A stretch of DNA of 42,207 nt from assembly GCA_035640455.1 (NCBI GenBank), contig DASQWB010000089.1, forward strand, positions 1 through 42,207, read 5' to 3'. The translations under genes and the position numbers were made by a program. A model generated the notes under the pieces. It saw only the letters and a program-made list of their open reading frames with translations, was not told the DNA's origin and searched no databases. Position 1 is the first letter of the stretch, and every line of letters begins with the position of its first letter. Positions 30,198 to 40,379 of this stretch are shown here, one piece after another. The stretch is from AC-50 sp035640455 (GTDB lineage Bacteria > Actinomycetota > Thermoleophilia > Gaiellales > Gaiellaceae).

Positions 30198-30587
30198 GTG
30201 TCGAGGTTCCTCCACACGATGGTGCGGATCGCAGACCCGGAGCGGAGCCGGGCCTTCTACGAGGCGCTCGGGATGGAGTTTCGGCGCGAGCTGCCGATCG
30301 TCCGCGACGGCCAGCTCGAGGCGACGAACTACTTCTTCGGCTTCCCCGGCCAGGACGAGGAGCTCGAGCTGACGTTCAACCACGACGGCCGGAGCTACGA
30401 CCTCGGCACCGGCTACGGGCACGTCGCGATCGGCGTCGACGACCTGGACGCGACGCTGTCGCAGCTGCGCGAGCAGGGGATCGAGCCGGAGCGGGAGCCC
30501 TACCGCGTCCGCGAGGGCGGCTCGCGACTGACCTTCGTGCGCGACCCCGACCAGTATCGGGTCGAGCTCATCGAGCTCGGCTACTAG
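30198..30587 (+). CDS. gloA: Lactoylglutathione lyase-like glyoxalase I
   Basis: This 129-residue VOC protein aligns along its length with the E. coli GloA pattern: FLHTMVRIADPERSRAFYEALGM, ELELTFNHDGRSYDLGTGYGHVAIGVDD and FVRDPDQYRVELIELGY. The four metal ligands of the E. coli enzyme (His, Glu, His, Glu) have counterparts in FLHTM, LELTFN, YGHVAI and VELIE. It would isomerise a hemithioacetal of methylglyoxal; in an actinomycete the thiol might not be glutathione. It starts at a GTG and is likely leaderless. Confidence 0.85.
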   Translation: MSRFLHTMVRIADPERSRAFYEALGMEFRRELPIVRDGQLEATNYFFGFPGQDEELELTFNHDGRSYDLGTGYGHVAIGVDDLDATLSQLREQGIEPEREPYRVREGGSRLTFVRDPDQYRVELIELGY

Positions 30588-30656
30588 CTACTAGGAGGGT
30601 CCAGCGAAACAACCTTGTGCCGCCCGGCCCGCGCTGCTAGTCCCGAGGCGGCGTGT

Positions 30657-30675
30657 GCCGATAGCGCTTATCGGC
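30657..30675. terminator. Hairpin between convergent gloA and the cysteine-synthase-family gene
   Basis: GCCGATA and TATCGGC form a perfect 7-bp stem with a GCGCT loop. A second small palindrome, CCTCG/CGAGG, lies at 30692-30704. The 179-bp gap shows no open frame of interest. Confidence 0.5.
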
Positions 30676-30750
30676 GCGCCCTGCGCTCTTGCCTCGGAAC
30701 GAGGATCACGGCCCGGATGACGAAGGCCGCTTCGCGAGCCCCTCATAGCG

Positions 30751-30764
30751 CGGCGTGAGCGCCG
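30751..30764 (-). terminator. Short GC hairpin just after the cysteine-synthase-family stop
   Basis: CGGCG/CGCCG with a 4-nt loop lies 2 nt beyond the stop codon (30767) on the minus strand. It is short, and its role is uncertain. Confidence 0.35.
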
Positions 30765-30766
30765 TG

Positions 30767-31705
30767 CTAGAGGCCGGCGTAGGGCGCGCCGGTCATGTAC
30801 TTGAAGCCGCTGTCGACGGCGAGCGTCGCCACGACGGCGCCGGGCCCGAGCTGCTCGGCGAGCCGGCGTGCCCCGACGACGTTCGCCCCCGACGAGATGC
30901 CGGCGAAGATTCCCTCCTCCTGCGCGAGCCGGCGCGTCATCTCGATCGCCTCGCCGTCCTCGATCGTCCACACGTCGTCCACGCGCTCCGCGTCCCAGTG
31001 CGGCGGCACGATGCCCGTCCAGCCCTGCATCGCGAACGAGCCGCGCGTGCCGCCGCTGAGCGCGGCCGACCCGGCCGGCTCGAGGGCGACGACGTGCGTG
31101 TCGGTGCTGCGCGACTTCAGCGCGTCCGAGACTCCCATCAGCGATCCAGCCGTCCCGATGCCGTGGCAGAACGCCGTCACCCGGCCCTCCGTCTGCTCCC
31201 ACAGCTCGCGCCCCAGCATCTCCCGGTGACCGGGGATGACGTAGGGGTTGTTGAACTGGTCGGTTGCGTAGGCGCCCGGCTCGCGGGCAAGTTCGGCCGC
31301 GCGCTCGACCATGTTGGCGATGTCCTGTGCGGTCACGCGTCCACGCTCCTCGACGGCGTCGATCACCTCGAGCTCCGCTCCGAGCGCGCGCATCAACTGG
31401 AAGCGCTCTTCGCTGAAGCAGTCCGAGATGACGATCCGCAGCCGGTAGCCCTTCGCCCGGCAGACGAGCGCGAGCGCCGGGCCGGTGCTGCCGCCGGTGT
31501 ACTCGACCACCGTCGTGCCGGGCTCGATCAGCCCGTCCCGCTCGGCGCCTTCGATCATCGAGAGCGCCATCCGGTCTTTCATCGAGCCGGTCGGGTTGAG
31601 GTACTCGAGCTTGACCCACAGCTCGGCGCCGTTCTCGGGCGCGAGCCGCCGCAGCCGGACGAGCGGCGTGTTCCCGATCGTGGCCAGGATCGCGTCGCCC
31701 GTCAC
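30767..31705 (-). CDS. Cysteine synthase-family PLP enzyme
   Basis: This 312-residue fold-type II PLP enzyme carries the PLP lysine in LNPTGSMKDRMAL, a substrate loop EYTGGSTGPAL (commonly EPTSGNTG), the phosphate cradle GIGTAGSLMG and the C-terminal SSGANVVGA. O-acetylserine or O-phosphoserine sulfhydrylase is the best guess, but the altered substrate loop leaves cystathionine beta-synthase-like or other beta-replacement activity possible. Homocysteine from the adenosylhomocysteinase elsewhere in the window would be a natural co-substrate. The start is a GTG; GATAGT 8 nt upstream may be a weak -10. Confidence 0.85.
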   Translation of the reverse strand: MTGDAILATIGNTPLVRLRRLAPENGAELWVKLEYLNPTGSMKDRMALSMIEGAERDGLIEPGTTVVEYTGGSTGPALALVCRAKGYRLRIVISDCFSEERFQLMRALGAELEVIDAVEERGRVTAQDIANMVERAAELAREPGAYATDQFNNPYVIPGHREMLGRELWEQTEGRVTAFCHGIGTAGSLMGVSDALKSRSTDTHVVALEPAGSAALSGGTRGSFAMQGWTGIVPPHWDAERVDDVWTIEDGEAIEMTRRLAQEEGIFAGISSGANVVGARRLAEQLGPGAVVATLAVDSGFKYMTGAPYAGL

Positions 31706-31800
31706 CGGTGCGGACTATCCCACGCCGCCGGGGTTGGGGTGCGTGCGGATCTGGTGCGGAGTCGGCACAGACGCGTACGCTCCGGGCCGCTCCGGGTCGG

Positions 31801-31806
31801 TACGTT
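31801..31806 (+). promoter_or_regulatory. Leaderless-type -10 element (TACGTT)
   Basis: TACGTT ends 7 nt before the ATG at 31814, with no ribosome site. Confidence 0.4.
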
Positions 31807-31813
31807 GTCGTCG

Positions 31814-32104
31814 ATGGCGACAGCACCGCAGCTCGAGAGGAAGGCGACGCCGTGGGGCGCGGCGGAGCTCGTCGATCGCGTCACGCTGCCCCAGCGGGCC
31901 GGCGAGAAGCGGTTCGCGACCATGGTCGAGCTGCTGAAGACCGAGAAGGGCGAACAGCTCGTTCGCTTCGCCTACTCAACCGACGGCACCGCCCGCCGCG
32001 GGCCGGTGACGTTTCGCGAGCGCGACCTCGCGCGGCTCCAGGCGGCGCTCGAGGGCCATCCCGAGCTCGGACGGCTGCTCCGGGCCGTAGGAGGTAGTGC
32101 CTAG
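31814..32104 (+). CDS. Small protein of unknown function (96 residues)
   Basis: The product is mixed alpha/beta, with a central ELLKTEKGEQLVRFAYSTDGTARRGPVTFRER segment suggesting a beta-hairpin between helices. It has no membrane helix, cysteine or signal peptide. The start ATG is supported by a -10-like hexamer 7 nt upstream. It is convergent with purQ, and the two stop codons overlap. I do not recognise the family. Confidence 0.6.
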   Translation: MATAPQLERKATPWGAAELVDRVTLPQRAGEKRFATMVELLKTEKGEQLVRFAYSTDGTARRGPVTFRERDLARLQAALEGHPELGRLLRAVGGSA

Positions 32105-32793
32105 ACGGGAGCGAGACTTCGATCGCGCGCCGCGTCGGCGAGCGACGCGAGCACGAGCGCACCGTCTGCGGAGCCGAGCAATGGATCGACCGCATGCTCC
32201 GGGTGCGGCATGAGCCCCATCACGTTCCCGTGCTCGTTGACGATCCCGGCCACGTCTCCGACCGATCCGTTGCAGGGCTCGGCGTAGCGGAGGACGATCT
32301 TGCCGCCCTCGGTGAGCTCGTCATGGAGCTCGTCAGGGACGAACCAGCACCCCTCGCCGTGCTTGACGGGGATCGTCAGCGCCTGCCCGGCGATGCAGCG
32401 GGCCGTAAAGGGCGTATCGGATCGCTCGACCGTGACGCGGGCGTCGCGACACACAAACGACAATGAGACGTTCGGGCGCAGCACGCCCGGCAGGAGGCCG
32501 GCCTCGCAGAGGATCTGAAACCCGTTGCAGATCCCGAGCACGAGACCCCCTTCGGCGGCGAACGCACCGACGGCTTCCATCGCCGGCGCGAACCGGGCGA
32601 GCGCGCCACAGCGGAGGTAGTCGCCGTACGAGAACCCGCCGGGGAGGACGACGGCTGCCAGGTCCGGAAGCTCCCGCTCGGCGTGCCACACCGGCACCGG
32701 CTCGGCTCCGAGCGCGCGCAAGGCCCACGCCGCGTCGCGGTCGTCGTTCGAGCCCGGAAAGGTGACGACGCCGATGCGCGGGGCTGCGCTCAC
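32101..32793 (-). CDS. purQ: Phosphoribosylformylglycinamidine synthase subunit PurQ
   Basis: This is the glutaminase subunit supplying ammonia to PurL. It has 230 residues, a class I amidotransferase: VVTFPGSNDDRDA, VVLPGGFSYGDYLRCGALA, the nucleophile elbow VLGICNGFQIL (catalytic Cys) and GLMPHPEHAVDP (catalytic His/Glu). It starts at a GTG in a GTGA overlap with purS. It is the last gene of the purDEBCSQ series; its partner purL is 23 kb downstream on the same strand. Confidence 0.97.
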   Translation of the reverse strand: MSAAPRIGVVTFPGSNDDRDAAWALRALGAEPVPVWHAERELPDLAAVVLPGGFSYGDYLRCGALARFAPAMEAVGAFAAEGGLVLGICNGFQILCEAGLLPGVLRPNVSLSFVCRDARVTVERSDTPFTARCIAGQALTIPVKHGEGCWFVPDELHDELTEGGKIVLRYAEPCNGSVGDVAGIVNEHGNVMGLMPHPEHAVDPLLGSADGALVLASLADAARDRSLAPV

Positions 32794-33032
32794 GCGGCTG
32801 GAAGCTCGATCTCGTAGCTCTCGATCAGCGGGTTGGCGAGGAGCTGCTCACACATCCGCTCGAGCTCCGCCCGCACTGCAGTTGGGTCGTCGCCTTCGAG
32901 CTCGAGATCGACGACGCGGCCGACACGCGCCTCGGCGACCGGAAACCCGAGCTGGCGCAGGGAGCTCTCGACGGCCTGACCCTGCGGGTCGAGGATGCCG
33001 TGCTTCGGCCGGACGAGCACGGTCGCCCTCAC
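32790..33032 (-). CDS. purS: Phosphoribosylformylglycinamidine synthase subunit PurS
   Basis: This 80-residue protein bridges PurL and PurQ in the FGAM synthase complex. It has the family's VLVRPKHGILDPQGQAVESSL, LGF-x-VAEARVGRVVDLELEG and a C-terminal CEQLLANPLIESYEIEL. The start is a GTG overlapping the purC stop (GTGA). Confidence 0.95.
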   Translation of the reverse strand: MRATVLVRPKHGILDPQGQAVESSLRQLGFPVAEARVGRVVDLELEGDDPTAVRAELERMCEQLLANPLIESYEIELPAA

Positions 33033-33884
33033 CGGAGGACGACCTCCGGGTCGGCGACGTAGGCGGCGAACTCGGTCTCCGTGAGCCGCTCGAAGGCCTC
33101 GACGTATCGCGCCCGCGTGCCCGCGACGAGGTCGTTCGGAAGCTCCGGGCCCGGGTCGGTCTTGTCCCAGCCGATCGCCTCGCAGTAGTCGCGTGCGAAC
33201 TGCTTGTCGAAGGACGGCTGCGGGCCGCCCGGCCGGTATTCGTCCGCAGGCCAGAAGCGCGAGGAGTCGGGCGTGAACGCCTCGTCGGCGAGCACGAGCC
33301 GGCGCTCCGCGTCGAGCCCGTACTCGAACTTCGTGTCGGCGACGAGGATCCCGCGCGCGGCAGCGTGCGCGGCTGCGAAGCGGTAGAGCTCGAGGGAGAC
33401 GCGCTCAACCTCCCGAAGGCGATCGGCCCCGACGAGCTCGGCGGCCTGCTCGCGGTCGATGTTCTCGTCGTGGCCCGTCAGGGCCTTCGTCGAAGGCGTG
33501 AAGATCGGCTCAGGCAGGCGCTCGGACTCCACGAGGCCGTTCGGAAGCTGGTGCCCGGACACCTGGCCCGTGCGCGTGTAGTCCTTCCAGCCCGAGCCGG
33601 CGAGGTAGCCGCGGACGACGCACTCGAGCGGGAGCATCTCCAGGCGCCGGCACTCGGTCGAGCGGCCGTCGGGGAGCAGCCCGAGCAGGTGGTTCGGGCA
33701 GATGCGCCGCGTCCGCGTGAACCAGAAGGCGGAGAGCCCGGTGAGGACGCGCCCCTTGTCGGGGATCTCCGTCGGCAGCACGACGTCGAACGTCGAGATT
33801 CGGTCGCTCGCCACGAGCAGCAGGCGCTCGTCGTCGAGCGCGTACAGCTCGCGCACCTTCCCACTTCCCAGGTGTGCGACGGCG

Positions 33885-33892
<8 letters not shown>
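33029..33892 (-). CDS. purC: Phosphoribosylaminoimidazole-succinocarboxamide (SAICAR) synthase
   Basis: This is the true PurC, joining aspartate to CAIR with ATP. It has 287 residues with LGSGKVRELYALDD, SDRISTFDVVLPTEIPDKG, LECVVRGYLAGSGWKDY, LVADTKFEYG and LADEAFTPDSSRFWP, all the expected catalytic blocks and therefore a clear contrast to the divergent copy at 26.3-27.1 kb. The start ATG at 33892 overlaps the purB end by 8 nt. Confidence 0.97.
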
Positions 33893-35210
<1,318 letters not shown>

Positions 35211-35217
35211 CGCTGCG

Positions 35218-35223
35218 ATCCTA
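35218..35223 (-). promoter_or_regulatory. Leaderless-type -10 element (TAGGAT) of purB
   Basis: TAGGAT lies 7 nt before the GTG start of purB, in the 36-bp gap after purE. Confidence 0.5.
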
Positions 35224-35246
35224 CCGAGCGGCCAGGCGGGCGTACC

Positions 35247-35649
35247 TCAGCGGCCGAGGATCCGCGCGGCGAGGAGCGCCGCGTTTCGCGCCCCGTCGAC
35301 GCCGACGCACGCGACCGGCACGCCGGGCGGCATCTGCACGATCGAGAGCAGTGCGTCGAGGCCGTCGAGCACGCTCTTCGAGGAGCGGAGCGGCACGCCG
35401 ATCACCGGCAGGTCCGTGTGCGCCGCGGCCACGCCGGGCAGGGCGGCGGCGAGCCCGGCGCCGGCGATCAGCACCCGCAGGCCGCGGCCGCGGGCGCCGC
35501 GGCAGTACTCGGCGACGGCGTCGGGATCCCGGTGCGCCGAGCGCACCTCCAGCTCGTGCGCGATCCCGCGCCTGGAGAGCTCGTCGAGCGCGGGCCGCAT
35601 CCGCTCGCGATCGGACTCCGATCCGACGAGGATCCCGACGAGCGGTGGG

Positions 35650-35663
<14 letters not shown>
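35247..35663 (-). CDS. purE: PurE (N5-carboxyaminoimidazole ribonucleotide mutase type)
   Basis: The start is taken as the GTG at 35663, giving 138 residues; it overlaps purD by 14 nt. Motifs: VGILVGSESDRERM, VRSAHRDPDAVAEY (catalytic His), PVIGVPL, LDALLSIVQMPPGVPVACVGVDGARNAALLAARIL. The segment usually written GGAAHLPGM is GAGLAAALPGV, so the second conserved histidine is missing, as in some other bacterial PurE. No purK lies in the window, so whether it uses N5-CAIR or AIR plus CO2 is open. Confidence 0.92.
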
Positions 35664-36864
<1,201 letters not shown>

Positions 36865-36871
36865 GGCGGCG

Positions 36872-36877
36872 AGTCTA
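36872..36877 (-). promoter_or_regulatory. Leaderless-type -10 element (TAGACT) of purD
   Basis: TAGACT ends 7 nt before the GTG of purD. The hairpin end of the intergenic element lies 2 bp upstream, so that element would be in the promoter region rather than in the transcript. Confidence 0.5.
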
Positions 36878-36879
36878 GA

Positions 36880-36947
36880 GGCGCCGCTTGCGGCGCCGCC
36901 GTCACGGCGCGGGAGTTTCCCGCGCGCCCGTCTGAAACGTCCGGTCG
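36880..36947 (-). repeat. Structured intergenic element, copy B
   Basis: This is the inverted partner of copy A. On the minus strand it reads the same 20-nt head with TTTCAGACGG, then a GC hairpin of different sequence (about 36906-36928), then GGCGCCGC/GCGGCGCC (36880-36897). It lies between divergent purD and a small hypothetical gene and points toward purD. The remaining bases up to 37045 contain no gene I can support. Confidence 0.6.
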
Positions 36948-37045
36948 ATCGGCTGTGGTCGCCGCGGACGCCATGGGCCGCCGCGACTCGGACGTTTCTT
37001 GCCGCGGCGAGGTTTGAAAGCCGGGGCAGCGGCGATTCTCCCGCC

Positions 37046-37369
37046 GTGGTGGAACCCGGCCTCGATCTGTACGAGTGGGAGACGCGGTGGGAGGATCTCG
37101 AGCCGCTCGTCGAGGAGTCGCCGCTCGAGGCGCTGCCCGAGCTCGACCGCCTCGTCGAGGAACTGCTCGAGGCGCGGGGCTATGCGCCGAACGACCCCGT
37201 CGCAGCGGAGGGCGACGAGCCCGAGATCCTCGCCAACTTCCGCTCCGCCCGTGAGATCACTCGGCTGTGGGACAGCGGCGCCGACATCTCGCCCGGCGAG
37301 GTCGGTCAGGCGATCGAGGACTACCGGAACGTCTTCGAGACCGTGATCGAGCAGCGCGCGTCGCCGTAA
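37046..37369 (+). CDS. Acidic protein of unknown function (107 residues)
   Basis: The product is strongly acidic and helical (for example LEPLVEESPLEALPELDRLV), with no cysteine, membrane helix or signal. The start is the first of two GTGs; GATTCT 6 nt upstream resembles the leaderless -10 pattern. It is divergent from purD. I do not recognise the family; it may be a small regulatory or scaffold protein. Confidence 0.6.
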   Translation: MVEPGLDLYEWETRWEDLEPLVEESPLEALPELDRLVEELLEARGYAPNDPVAAEGDEPEILANFRSAREITRLWDSGADISPGEVGQAIEDYRNVFETVIEQRASP

Positions 37370-37401
37370 GGCGCGCCCGCTCGCCCGCCGTGACGCTTTT
37401 G

Positions 37402-37416
37402 GTGCCGAACCGGCAC
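37402..37416 (+). promoter_or_regulatory. Hairpin in the region before fdhD
   Basis: GTGCCG/CGGCAC with an AAC loop may end the preceding gene's transcript or lie in the fdhD leader. Another small palindrome, GGGGTTCCCC, lies close before the fdhD start. I see no match to the large Moco riboswitch. Confidence 0.3.
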
Positions 37417-37468
37417 AGACGTGTGCGCGTTTCCTCGATAGCGTTCATGTTGGGGTTCCCCTAGGGAC

Positions 37469-38302
37469 ATGGCCGAAGTGAACGAGGCTGGGAAGGTCGA
37501 GGTGCGGCGGCAGCGCCCGGACGCGCCGGCGCCGCCCTACGCGGCGGCACGCGTGGAGGTCACCCGGCTCCCGGACGGACAGCGGGAACGCGACGAGGTC
37601 GCGGTCGAGGAGCCACTCGAGATCCGGATCGGCGGCCGGCCGGTCGCCGTCACGATGCGGACGCCGGGCCACGACGAGGAGCTCGCGCTCGGCTTCTGCC
37701 TCTCGGAAGGGCTCGCACCCCAGGACGCGTCGCTCACGAAGGACTTGGCCGCGAACACCGTCGAGGTCAGGGCGCCGACGTTCGACGCGGAGCGGCTCGC
37801 GCGCAGCTTCTACACCACCTCCTCGTGCGGCGTCTGCGGCAAGGGCGCCCTCGAGGCGGTCGCGGTCGAGGCGCCGCGCGTCGAGAGCGAACTCCGAGTG
37901 CCCGCCGAGCTCGTCGCAGCCCTGCCCACCCGCCTTCGCGACTCGCAGGCGACGTTCGCCGCGACCGGAGGCCTCCACGCGACCGGTCTCTTCGACCGGG
38001 CCGGCCGGCTGCTCTGCGTGCGCGAGGACGTAGGCCGGCACAACGCGATGGACAAAGTCGTCGGGTGGGCCTTCCGCCGCAGCCTGCTCCCGCTTGCCGA
38101 GGCCCTGCTCTGCGTGAGCGGCCGGCTCTCGTTCGAGCTCGTGCAGAAGGCGGCCGTCGCCGGCTGCCCGCTCCTCGTCGCCGTGGGCGCGCCCTCGAGC
38201 CTCGCCGTCGACCTCGCGGCCGACCGCGGGATCACCCTCTGCGGCTTCGTCCGAGGCGGCCGCGTCAACGTCTACACCGAGGCGTGGCGGATCGAGACCT
38301 GA
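37469..38302 (+). CDS. fdhD: Formate dehydrogenase accessory sulfurtransferase FdhD
   Basis: This 277-residue protein transfers sulfur from a cysteine desulfurase to the Mo-bis-MGD cofactor before insertion into formate dehydrogenase-type enzymes. The active-site loop is SSCGVCGKGALE with both cysteines. Other marks: EEPLEIRIGGRPVAVTMRTPG, EELALGFCLSEG, REDVGRHNAMDKVVGW, SGRLSFELVQKAA and GFVRGGRVNVYT. It is followed directly by mobA, so the pair finishes the molybdenum cofactor. No formate dehydrogenase is in the window. Confidence 0.95.
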   Translation: MAEVNEAGKVEVRRQRPDAPAPPYAAARVEVTRLPDGQRERDEVAVEEPLEIRIGGRPVAVTMRTPGHDEELALGFCLSEGLAPQDASLTKDLAANTVEVRAPTFDAERLARSFYTTSSCGVCGKGALEAVAVEAPRVESELRVPAELVAALPTRLRDSQATFAATGGLHATGLFDRAGRLLCVREDVGRHNAMDKVVGWAFRRSLLPLAEALLCVSGRLSFELVQKAAVAGCPLLVAVGAPSSLAVDLAADRGITLCGFVRGGRVNVYTEAWRIET

Positions 38303-38817
38303 CGGGGATCCTCCTCGTCGGCGGCTCCAGTACCCGGTTCGGCTCCCCGAAGGCGCTCGCCCGGCTCGGGGACGAGACGCTGGCCGAGCGCGCCTGGCGG
38401 CTGCTGCGGGAGACCTGCGCCGAGAGAATCGCCGTCGGCAAGCGGGCCGACGCGCTCCCGCTTCCGTTCCCGATCCTCGACGACGGCTCGAGCGTCCGCG
38501 CCCCGATCGCCGGCCTCGTCGCCGGGCTCCGCGCGGCGAGCCACGACCTGTGCTTCGCGCTGCCGGTCGACGTGCCCCTGCTCTCGGCCGCTTCGGTCGC
38601 CGCCTTGGCCGACGCGTGCGCCGACGCCGCCGTCACCCAGTCCGGCCCGCTTCCCGGCGCCTACCGGAAGCGCGCGCTGCCGGTCCTCGAGCGGCGGCTC
38701 TCCTCCGGCGAGCTGACGCTGCGAGCCGCGGTCGCCGAGCTGGACACACGAATCGTCCGCCTCGACTCGGCCGAGCTCGCGAACGTGAACACGCCGGCGG
38801 ACCTGGAGACGCTCTAG
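38299..38817 (+). CDS. mobA: Molybdenum cofactor guanylyltransferase
   Basis: This enzyme attaches GMP to molybdopterin. The product of about 172 residues starts GILLVGGSSTRFGSPKALARLG (nucleotide loop), then APIAGLVAGLRAA, FALPVDVPLLSAASVAAL (DxP metal site) and LANVNTPADLETL. The start is either CTG at 38299, in a CTGA overlap with fdhD and giving the family-typical (M)TGILL N-terminus, or a GTG 15 nt upstream at 38284. I list the CTG. The stop overlaps the convergent purA end. Confidence 0.88.
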   Translation: MTGILLVGGSSTRFGSPKALARLGDETLAERAWRLLRETCAERIAVGKRADALPLPFPILDDGSSVRAPIAGLVAGLRAASHDLCFALPVDVPLLSAASVAALADACADAAVTQSGPLPGAYRKRALPVLERRLSSGELTLRAAVAELDTRIVRLDSAELANVNTPADLETL

Positions 38818-40073
38818 CCGAGCGCGACGACGCGCTCGCGCTCGGCGCCCGTGCCGACGAGCGAGACCTCGACCTCGAGCTCGCGCTCGACGAGCTCGAC
38901 GTAGGCGCGCGCCGCCGGCGGAAGCCCGTCCTCGAGCGGCTCGCGCCACCCCGGCAGCGTCTCGTAAACCGGCCGGCAGTGGTGGAAGTCGCTCTGGTGC
39001 GCGGGGAAGTCCTCGGTCTCCGAGCCGTCCGGAAGCAGGTAGCGCACGCACACCGGGATCTCCTCGAAGGCGGAGAGGACGTCGAGCTTCGTAAGCGCGA
39101 GCGACGTGAACCCGTTCAGCCGCACCGCGTAGCGCAGCGCGACGAGGTCGAGCCAACCGCAGCGCCGCTCGCGGCCCGTGACCGTGCCGAACTCGCCGCC
39201 GAGCTCGCGGATCCGCTCCTGGAGTGGCGGCGGGATCTCGCTCGGGAACGGCCCCTCGCCGACCCGGGTCACGTACGCCTTCGCGACGCCGAGGACGCGG
39301 TCGATGCGCGTCGGGCCGATGCCGATGCCGGTGGCGGCGGCCGCCGCGACCGGGTTCGAGGAGGTGACGAACGGATACGTGCCGTGGTCGAGGTCGAGCA
39401 GCGTCGCCTGCGCGCCCTCGAAGAGGACGTTCCTGCCGTCGCGGAGCGCGCGGTCGACGAGCAGCGAGACGTCGCCGACGAACGGCCGCAGCCGCTGCGC
39501 GTAGCCCTCATAGCGCGCCGCCACGTCCTCGAGGTCGAACGGCTCGTCCTCGTAGACTCGCTCGAGCCAGACGTTCTTCTCGGCGAGCGCGACCTCGATC
39601 TTCTGGCGCAGGATCTTCGGGTCGAGGACATCCTGGACGCGGATGCCGAGCCGCGAGGCCTTGTCGGCGTATGCGGGCCCGATCCCGCGCCGCGTCGTCC
39701 CGATCCGCAGCTTGCCGAGCCGCCGCTCGCTCGCGCGGTCGATCGCGAGGTGCCAGGGCATGATCAGGTGCGCGTTCCCGGAGACGACGACCACGGACGG
39801 GTCGAGGCCGCGGGCGCCGAGTTCGTCGAGCTCGCCGAGCAGCACCTCCGGGTCGATGACGCAGCCGGCACCGATCACCGACGTCTTGCCCGAGACGACG
39901 CCGGTCGGGAGCTGACGGAGCTTGAACGTCTCGCCGCCGGCGATGATCGTGTGCCCCGCGTTCGGGCCGCCCTGGTAGCGGCAGACGACGTCCGAGTCCT
40001 GCGCCAGGAGGTCGACGATCTTCCCCTTGCCCTCGTCGCCCCATTGCGCGCCGACGATCACGGTCGCGGGCAC
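38814..40073 (-). CDS. purA: Adenylosuccinate synthetase
   Basis: This enzyme makes adenylosuccinate from IMP, GTP and aspartate on the way to AMP. It has 419 residues with VIVGAQWGDEGKGKIVDLLA (P-loop, catalytic Asp), YQGGPNAGHTI (catalytic His), GTTRRGIGPAYADK, FEGAQATLLDLDHGTYP and TVTGRERRCGWLD. The start is a GTG; CAGACT 8 nt upstream is close to the leaderless -10 pattern. It is separated from dnaB and the zinc-ribbon gene by a strong hairpin. Confidence 0.97.
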   Translation of the reverse strand: MPATVIVGAQWGDEGKGKIVDLLAQDSDVVCRYQGGPNAGHTIIAGGETFKLRQLPTGVVSGKTSVIGAGCVIDPEVLLGELDELGARGLDPSVVVVSGNAHLIMPWHLAIDRASERRLGKLRIGTTRRGIGPAYADKASRLGIRVQDVLDPKILRQKIEVALAEKNVWLERVYEDEPFDLEDVAARYEGYAQRLRPFVGDVSLLVDRALRDGRNVLFEGAQATLLDLDHGTYPFVTSSNPVAAAAATGIGIGPTRIDRVLGVAKAYVTRVGEGPFPSEIPPPLQERIRELGGEFGTVTGRERRCGWLDLVALRYAVRLNGFTSLALTKLDVLSAFEEIPVCVRYLLPDGSETEDFPAHQSDFHHCRPVYETLPGWREPLEDGLPPAARAYVELVERELEVEVSLVGTGAERERVVALG

Positions 40074-40120
40074 GTCGAGTGAGTCTGCCAGACGCCTCGG
40101 TTGCGCGGCACGCGCGGCGG

Positions 40121-40144
40121 GCCGCCGCGGGAAGCCGCGGCGGC
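40121..40144 (-). terminator. Strong hairpin between the zinc-ribbon gene and purA
   Basis: A perfect 10-bp GC stem (40121-40130 with 40135-40144) with a GAAG loop lies 13 bp past the stop of the zinc-ribbon gene. It should end the dnaB transcript before purA. Confidence 0.7.
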
Positions 40145-40156
40145 GCCGAGTCGGCC

Positions 40157-40369
40157 CTAGCGCAGTGCCGCCGCCGGCGTCTCGCGCACGAGCTCGATCT
40201 CGTGGCCGCGCGGGCAGACGACGCTGCCGCGGTCGTCATCGAGCGCGAGCGCGCCCTCGACGATCGCGCCGAGGTAGCCGCGACTGGCCGGCTGCTCGGC
40301 CTGGCACGTCGCGCACACGGCGCGGAACGACGTCGCGCGCGGCGGCAGGATGATCCGTTGCTCCTCCAT
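40157..40369 (-). CDS. Small zinc-ribbon-like protein downstream of dnaB
   Basis: This 70-residue protein has CATCQ near residue 19 and CPRGHEIEL near residue 52, so a C2-CH zinc knuckle is possible. A GGGGAGGTGA ribosome site precedes the ATG, only 10 nt after the dnaB stop, making it a dnaB-operon member. I do not recognise the family; the RGHEI ending resembles small nucleic-acid-binding ribbons. Confidence 0.7.
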   Translation of the reverse strand: MEEQRIILPPRATSFRAVCATCQAEQPASRGYLGAIVEGALALDDDRGSVVCPRGHEIELVRETPAAALR

Positions 40370-40379
40370 TCACCTCCCC

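Noticed and set aside
9586..31705. Mobile element or genomic island borders around the accessory block
   Set aside because: No transposase, integrase, tRNA or direct repeat is visible; only the inverted intergenic element lies near the edges.
36993..37015. Third partial copy of the intergenic element
   Set aside because: Only about ten bases resemble the head and no hairpins follow; this is probably chance in GC-rich DNA.
37370..37468. Molybdenum-cofactor (Moco) riboswitch before fdhD
   Set aside because: The gap is only 99 bp and shows two small hairpins, too little for the large Moco fold.
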